In this document: positions 6,035 to 9,159 of the stretch, in pieces
Layout: each line of letters opens with the position of its first letter
Numbering within the stretch: position 1 is the first letter of the stretch
Assembly: GCA_023391535.1 (NCBI GenBank)
Contig: JAEWAU010000094.1
Coordinates: 1 to 9,159, forward strand
DNA: 9,159 bases
Direction of reading: 5' to 3'
DNA from: Bacillota bacterium
GTDB lineage: Bacteria > Bacillota > Clostridia > Oscillospirales > Ethanoligenentaceae
Position numbers and translations under genes: made by a program
The notes under the pieces: generated by a model
Told to the model about the DNA's origin: nothing
What the model saw: the letters and a program-made list of their open reading frames with translations, nothing else
The model's database searches: none

Positions 6035-7210
6035 TCACCGGGAGACGCCGCCCGCGCTTTTTCCCGCGCCTCCCGCCAGGGAAGCCACCGCTTCGGCCAA
6101 ACGGCGCGCGTCCGCCTTCGTGTTGAACGCGCCGAAGCTCGCGCGCACCATACCGGTATCCAGAGTGCCGAATTTGCGGTGCGCAACGGGCGCGCAGTGC
6201 ATCCCGCCCCGCAGCGCGAAGCCGCGGCGGTCCAGCAGCGTGGCCGCCTCGGAGCTTGCCAGCCCCCGGATATTGAAGGAAACCACAGGCACGTAGCCCT
6301 CCCCCGGGCGCGGCGTATACAGCTCCACGCCCGCAATCTCGGCGAGTTGGTCGTACAGCCGCGCGGCCGCGGCCATCTCGCGGCGGCGCAGCGCGTCCAC
6401 GCCCTGCCGCTTCACAAACGCAAGCCCGGCGCGCAGGCCCGCGATGCCCGGCGCGTTCACGGTTCCGCTTTCCAGGCGGTCGGGCATAAAATCGGGCTGC
6501 TCCAGGCTCACCGAATTGCTGCCCGTGCCGCCCTCCAGCAGCGTCTCGAGCTTTTCGCCCTCGGGCGCGATCAGCGCCCCGGTGCCCATGGGGCCGTAAA
6601 GGCTCTTGTGCCCGGCCAGGCATAAGTAATCGATCCCGCACGCCTGCATATCGATGGGCAGAACGCCCGCCGTCTGCGCGGCGTCCACCAGGAACTTGAG
6701 GCCCCGCGCCCGGCACAGCGCGCCGATGCGCCCGATGGGCAGCGCGCGGCCGCAGAGGTTGGAAGCATGCGTGCAGGCGATCATCACCGTATTCGGGCGG
6801 ATGCCCTCCTCGAACGCGCGCACCGTGGCGTCGTCGTCGAGCAGATCCACCTGCGCCGCGCTGTATTCCACGCCCGCGGCGAGCAGGCGCTGAAGCGGGC
6901 GCATCACGGCGTTGTGCTCAAGATCCGAAGTCAGCACATGCGCGCCGCGGCGGGACATCAGCTCCCCCTTCATGGCCATGTTGACGGCCTGCGTGGCGTT
7001 GAGCGTAAACGCCACGCATTCGGGGCCGGGCGCGTTAAAAAAGGCGGCCAGATCCGCGCGGCACAGGTACACCTCCCGCGCCGCGGCCATGGAGAGCTGG
7101 TGCCCGCTGCGGCCGGGGTTCGCCGCCCTGCGCTGCATGAATTCGTCCATGGCCCGCGCAACGGAAGCGGGCTTGGGGTACGTGGTGGCGGCGTTGTCAA
7201 GATAAATCAT
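6035..7210 (-). CDS. Cysteine-desulfurase-family aminotransferase (class V)
   Basis: This 391-residue PLP enzyme is of the NifS/SufS-like class V fold. It opens with MIYLDNAATTYPKP. Key residues are visible: H99 in SDLEHN (stacks on PLP), D176 and Q179 in DAAQTAG, the Schiff-base lysine K202 in LAGHKSLYG, and the candidate persulfide cysteine C339 in RGGMHCAP. It most resembles the 'cysteine desulfurase family protein' subgroup TIGR01977, often found with DUF3343 and selenium genes. It would release sulfur (or selenium from selenocysteine) as an enzyme-bound persulfide (or selenide). The start at 7210 is chosen because GGAGG lies 8 bases upstream and homology begins there; an in-frame ATG at 7243 is less likely. 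The start overlaps the end of the DUF3343 gene by 14 bases, implying coupled translation and partnership. The stop is TGA. The exact substrate is not settled by sequence. Confidence 0.9.
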   Translation of the reverse strand: MIYLDNAATTYPKPASVARAMDEFMQRRAANPGRSGHQLSMAAAREVYLCRADLAAFFNAPGPECVAFTLNATQAVNMAMKGELMSRRGAHVLTSDLEHNAVMRPLQRLLAAGVEYSAAQVDLLDDDATVRAFEEGIRPNTVMIACTHASNLCGRALPIGRIGALCRARGLKFLVDAAQTAGVLPIDMQACGIDYLCLAGHKSLYGPMGTGALIAPEGEKLETLLEGGTGSNSVSLEQPDFMPDRLESGTVNAPGIAGLRAGLAFVKRQGVDALRRREMAAAARLYDQLAEIAGVELYTPRPGEGYVPVVSFNIRGLASSEAATLLDRRGFALRGGMHCAPVAHRKFGTLDTGMVRASFGAFNTKADARRLAEAVASLAGGAGKSAGGVSR

Positions 7211-7433
7211 CCGCAGCGCCTCCGACCGAAAGGAATTTGACATGCGCCGCCTTCAAAAGCTCCGCCGCCTCTGCCGCGCCGGCGTTTTTGATGAGCAGCG
7301 CGTAATAGCAGCCGCAGTTGGAAAGCTCTTTGGGCGCCTTTTCGATGACGGCGCGGATGCCCTTGCGGTCCAGCACGCTTTTTCCTTTATATGCATATGT
7401 GATGGAACTGACGACGATATACTCCCCACCCAT
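7197..7433 (-). CDS. DUF3343 protein, Se/S-carrier-like
   Basis: This 78-residue protein belongs to the DUF3343 / putative Se-S carrier-like family (PF11823). It begins GGEYIVVSSITYAYKGKSVL, runs through a helix (RAVIEKAPKEL) and carries C40 and C42 in SNCGCYYALLIKN, the place where the family keeps its conserved cysteine. These small proteins are proposed to carry sulfur or selenium from a desulfurase; that function comes from gene context, not biochemistry I can cite. The neighbouring desulfurase-like enzyme overlaps it by 14 bases, which fits a donor-carrier pair. The start at 7433 is favoured by GAGGGTG about 8 bases upstream and by the family's N-terminus; the frame stays open upstream, but that part crosses a terminator-like hairpin. 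The stop is TGA. Confidence 0.86.
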   Translation of the reverse strand: MGGEYIVVSSITYAYKGKSVLDRKGIRAVIEKAPKELSNCGCYYALLIKNAGAAEAAELLKAAHVKFLSVGGAADDLS

Positions 7434-7453
7434 ACCGATCCCACCCTCTCTTG

Positions 7454-7491
7454 AAAAACCGCCCGAAGCGTCCGCCGCGCGGGCGCTTCGG
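7454..7491 (-). terminator. Terminator-like hairpin in the DUF3343 leader
   Basis: On the minus strand a perfect 8-bp stem, CCGAAGCG / CGCTTCGG (7484-7491 with 7463-7470), has a 13-base GC-rich loop and is followed by GCGG and five T residues (7454-7458). It ends about 20 bases before the DUF3343 start, so it would stop transcription just before the operon. That is the position of an attenuator or riboswitch expression platform. It could instead be a second terminator after ispDF, with weak read-through. Confidence 0.6.
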
Positions 7492-7568
7492 CCTGCGGTT
7501 CCGATTGTGCGCCTTTCCCGTGCCGACGGAACCGCTTTCCGGGACGGGATCGGCAAAGGACACTCGCT
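7492..7568 (-). promoter_or_regulatory. Candidate structured leader RNA before DUF3343
   Basis: An interrupted stem-loop at 7507-7563 pairs GTG/CAC, CCTTT/AAAGG, CCCGT/ACGGG and CGGAA/TTCCG in nested order around a 5-base loop, 18 pairs in all. A perfect 9-bp stem, GCGGTTCCG (7527-7535) with CGGAACCGC (7495-7503), would compete with its apex. The hairpin with U-tract at 7454-7491 follows. Mutually exclusive stems before a terminator are typical of attenuators. I do not recognise a known riboswitch class, and GC-rich DNA forms such stems by chance more readily. Confidence 0.4.
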
Positions 7569-7574
7569 ACCCTC

Positions 7575-7598
7575 ATTCTATGCCCGTATGCCCGCGTT
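7575..7598 (-). promoter_or_regulatory. Possible promoter of the DUF3343 operon
   Basis: On the minus strand a good -10 (TAGAAT, 7575-7580) lies after the ispDF terminator, with only a weak -35 candidate (GCGTCA, 3 of 6 bases) 18 bases upstream. It would give a leader of about 135 bases starting just before the predicted stem-loop at 7507-7563. The -10 is plausible, the -35 poor. Confidence 0.4.
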
Positions 7599-7670
7599 TG
7601 ACGCTTTCCTTTTTTGCCGCTTCGGCTCCCGTTTGCGAAAATCCGGGATTTCGCCCGGCCCCGCCCAGAC

Positions 7671-7710
7671 AAAAAAAGCTTCCGAAGCGGTTTTTTCCCG
7701 CCCCGGAAGC
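7671..7710 (-). terminator. Rho-independent terminator of ispDF
   Basis: On the minus strand GCTTCCG (7704-7710) pairs with CGGAAGC (7678-7684). A second inner stem, GCGG / CCGC, lies around an A-rich loop, and seven T residues (7671-7677) follow immediately. It begins 33 bases after the ispDF stop and is a textbook intrinsic terminator. Confidence 0.92.
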
Positions 7711-7742
7711 CTGTTTCGCCGTCCGTTTCGCTGTTTTCGCCT

Positions 7743-8996
7743 CTACCCTTTTGCCTCCAATAACGCCACCGCGTGGGCGGCGATGCCCTCGAGCCGGCCG
7801 GTGAAGCCCATATGCTCCTCCGTGGTGGCCTTGACGTTCACGGCGTCCTCTAAAACCCCGCACGCATCGGCGAAGTTCCGGCGCATCCGCCCGATATACG
7901 GGGCGAGCCGGGGGGCCTGCGCCACCACCGTAACGTCGAGATTGCCCACCCATAGGCCGCGCGCGTGCACCCGCGCGGCCGCCTGCCGCAAAAGGCTGAT
8001 GCTGTCGGCCCCTTCAAAGGCGGGGTCGGTATCCGGGAACATGCCGCCGATATCCCCGAGGCCCGCCGCGCCGAGCAGCGCGTCGATCACGGCGTGGGCC
8101 GGCGCGTCCGCGTCCGAATGGCCCGCAAGCCCGAGCTTCCAGGGAATCTCCACGCCGCCGAGCACCAGCCGGCGCCCCGGCTCGAACCGGTGCGCGTCGT
8201 ACCCGTGCCCCACGCGCAGCGTTCCGGCCGGAGGAAACGCCGGCTCCGCGCGCGGCGCCCCGGGCGCCGTTTTGCCGCGCAGCACGGCTTCGGCCGCCGG
8301 GATATCCTCCGGCGTGGTGAGCTTGAGGTTCGCGTAATCGCTTTCCACCAGCAAAACACGCTCGCCCAGCGCCTCCACGAGCTGGCAGTCGTCGGTGATT
8401 CCGCGCAGGCCTTTGGCGGCGGCATACGCGAGCGCGCGCCGGTACAGCGGCACGGAAAACGCCTGCGGCGTCTGCACCGCCCAGAGCGACGACCGGTCGG
8501 GCGTTTCGCGCACAAAATTTTTCTCGTCCGCGATCTTCACGGTGTCCTTCACGCGCACCGCCGCCGCGGCCGCGCCCGCCGCAAAAGCCTGCCGCGCCAC
8601 GCCGTCGATAATTTCGGGCGTTACGAGCGGGCGCGCGCCGTCGTGGAACAGCACAAACTCCGCCCGGCTATCCGCCGCCGCGAACCCCGCCGCGCACGAC
8701 TGCTGCCGCGTTTTCCCGCCCGGCACCACGCGCGCCACTTTCTCAAACCCGTACCGCGCCGCCAGCTCTCCGATACGCCCGCAGTCGCTTTCGGCTCCCA
8801 CCACCACGACCTCCCGCACCGTGCGGCTGCGCTCGAACGCGGCCAGCGTGTGCGCCAGCACCGGCTGCCCCAAAAGCGGCAAAAACAGCTTGCCGCCCTG
8901 CGCGCCCATGCGCGTGCCGCGCCCCGCCGCCACCACAACGGCTGAAACAAAACGCCCGCTCTCCGAAAATTCCGCCTGCGCGCCGCGCTGTTCCAC
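7743..8996 (-). CDS. ispDF: Bifunctional IspD-IspF (MEP isoprenoid pathway)
   Basis: This 417-residue protein fuses two non-adjacent steps of the MEP pathway in the cytoplasm. The IspD half (about residues 15-240) makes CDP-methylerythritol from MEP and CTP: VVVAAGRGTRMG (20-31) with R29 and K36, DGARPLVTP (119-127) and TPQAF (176-180). The IspF half (about 260-417) forms the cyclic diphosphate. Its metal ligands D267, H269 (GYDAHRF) and H301 are all present, as are GHSDADAP (292-299) and TTEEHMGFTGRLEGIA (391-406). A short Pro/Ala-rich linker (about 241-258) joins the halves. The start is GTG at 8996, with GGGAGG 7-8 bases upstream. The stop is TAG. It is flanked by its own promoter and a strong terminator, so it is probably monocistronic. 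No other MEP gene is in the window. Confidence 0.96.
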   Translation of the reverse strand: MEQRGAQAEFSESGRFVSAVVVAAGRGTRMGAQGGKLFLPLLGQPVLAHTLAAFERSRTVREVVVVGAESDCGRIGELAARYGFEKVARVVPGGKTRQQSCAAGFAAADSRAEFVLFHDGARPLVTPEIIDGVARQAFAAGAAAAAVRVKDTVKIADEKNFVRETPDRSSLWAVQTPQAFSVPLYRRALAYAAAKGLRGITDDCQLVEALGERVLLVESDYANLKLTTPEDIPAAEAVLRGKTAPGAPRAEPAFPPAGTLRVGHGYDAHRFEPGRRLVLGGVEIPWKLGLAGHSDADAPAHAVIDALLGAAGLGDIGGMFPDTDPAFEGADSISLLRQAAARVHARGLWVGNLDVTVVAQAPRLAPYIGRMRRNFADACGVLEDAVNVKATTEEHMGFTGRLEGIAAHAVALLEAKG

Positions 8997-9040
8997 AAAA
9001 AGACCTCCCGCAATTTTTCTGAAAGCTCATCCCGCCTTCT

Positions 9041-9069
9041 ATTATAGCCGGGCGCCTCGCAGGGCACAA
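9041..9069 (-). promoter_or_regulatory. Promoter of ispDF
   Basis: On the minus strand a perfect TATAAT -10 (9041-9046) is spaced 17 bases from a weaker -35, TTGTGC (9064-9069). The expected start near 9034 gives a leader of about 38 bases ending at the GTG start and its GGGAGG site. Confidence 0.72.
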
Positions 9070-9130
9070 GCGCCGCGCAAACCGGTTTCCTCCGGCGGAT
9101 CGGGACCCACGGGGCGCAGAAAGCGGGGAA

Positions 9131-9159
9131 GGGCAAAGCGCGCGCCGCGCGCTTTGCCC
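9131..9159. repeat. Perfect hairpin at the window edge
   Basis: Arms of 13 bases (GGGCAAAGCGCGC and its complement) surround a 3-base centre. It lies upstream of the ispDF promoter and is probably the terminator stem of whatever lies beyond the window. On the minus strand the following bases are only modestly T-rich; the plus-strand flank is outside the window, so polarity cannot be decided. Confidence 0.5.

Noticed and set aside
4752..6716. A 654-codon open frame that extends cdaA far upstream
   Set aside because: The extra N-terminal part is Arg/Ala/Gly-rich, crosses a promoter and a terminator and lies across the desulfurase gene in another frame. A ribosome site and the first membrane span place the start at 5645.
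7434..7460. T-box-like GGGTGG motif before DUF3343
   Set aside because: The motif does not continue into the conserved ACC sequence, no specifier stem was recognised, and the purine run is better explained as a ribosome binding site.
9131..9159. Terminator on the minus strand at the right edge
   Set aside because: The stem is perfect, but the bases after it on the minus strand are TTCCCCGCTTT, not a clear U-tract, and the other side is outside the window. It is kept only as a hairpin.

Overview
The window is GC-rich DNA with eight protein genes, all on the minus strand, so transcription runs from right to left. Purine-rich Shine-Dalgarno sites sit 6-8 bases before most starts. The window also carries a cdaA-cdaR pair (c-di-AMP synthesis), a fused ispDF, a DUF3343 protein beside a class V aminotransferase, a YbbR protein and U-tract terminators. 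Together these point to Bacillota, class Clostridia, probably an uncultured GC-rich gut or anaerobic lineage. The class is a firm inference; anything finer is a guess. I see no transposase, integrase, phage gene, rRNA, tRNA or CRISPR array.

In transcription order, a well-formed promoter (9041-9069) drives ispDF, the fused MEP-pathway enzyme, which ends at a strong terminator (7671-7710). A 309-base gap follows, holding a candidate structured leader with its own terminator-like hairpin just before a two-gene unit: a DUF3343 Se/S-carrier-like protein overlapping a cysteine-desulfurase-family enzyme. That unit ends at a terminator at 5909-5950. An extended -10 promoter (about 5799-5808) then drives cdaA and cdaR, which are separated by 3 bases and end at a palindromic terminator (3396-3446). 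Next come a COG2509-type FAD-dependent oxidoreductase, a 295-base intergenic region packed with inverted repeats, a tocopherol-cyclase-family protein, and a small zinc-ribbon protein behind a near-consensus promoter.

Most genes are housekeeping or conserved accessory genes: isoprenoid precursors, sulfur or selenium mobilisation, and c-di-AMP signalling. I see no new multi-gene system. The two signals most worth pursuing are non-coding. One is a small palindromic repeat family: two copies share a 32-base core with only three differences, all of which keep the stem paired, and one copy serves as the cdaR terminator. The other is the attenuator-like leader upstream of the DUF3343/desulfurase pair.
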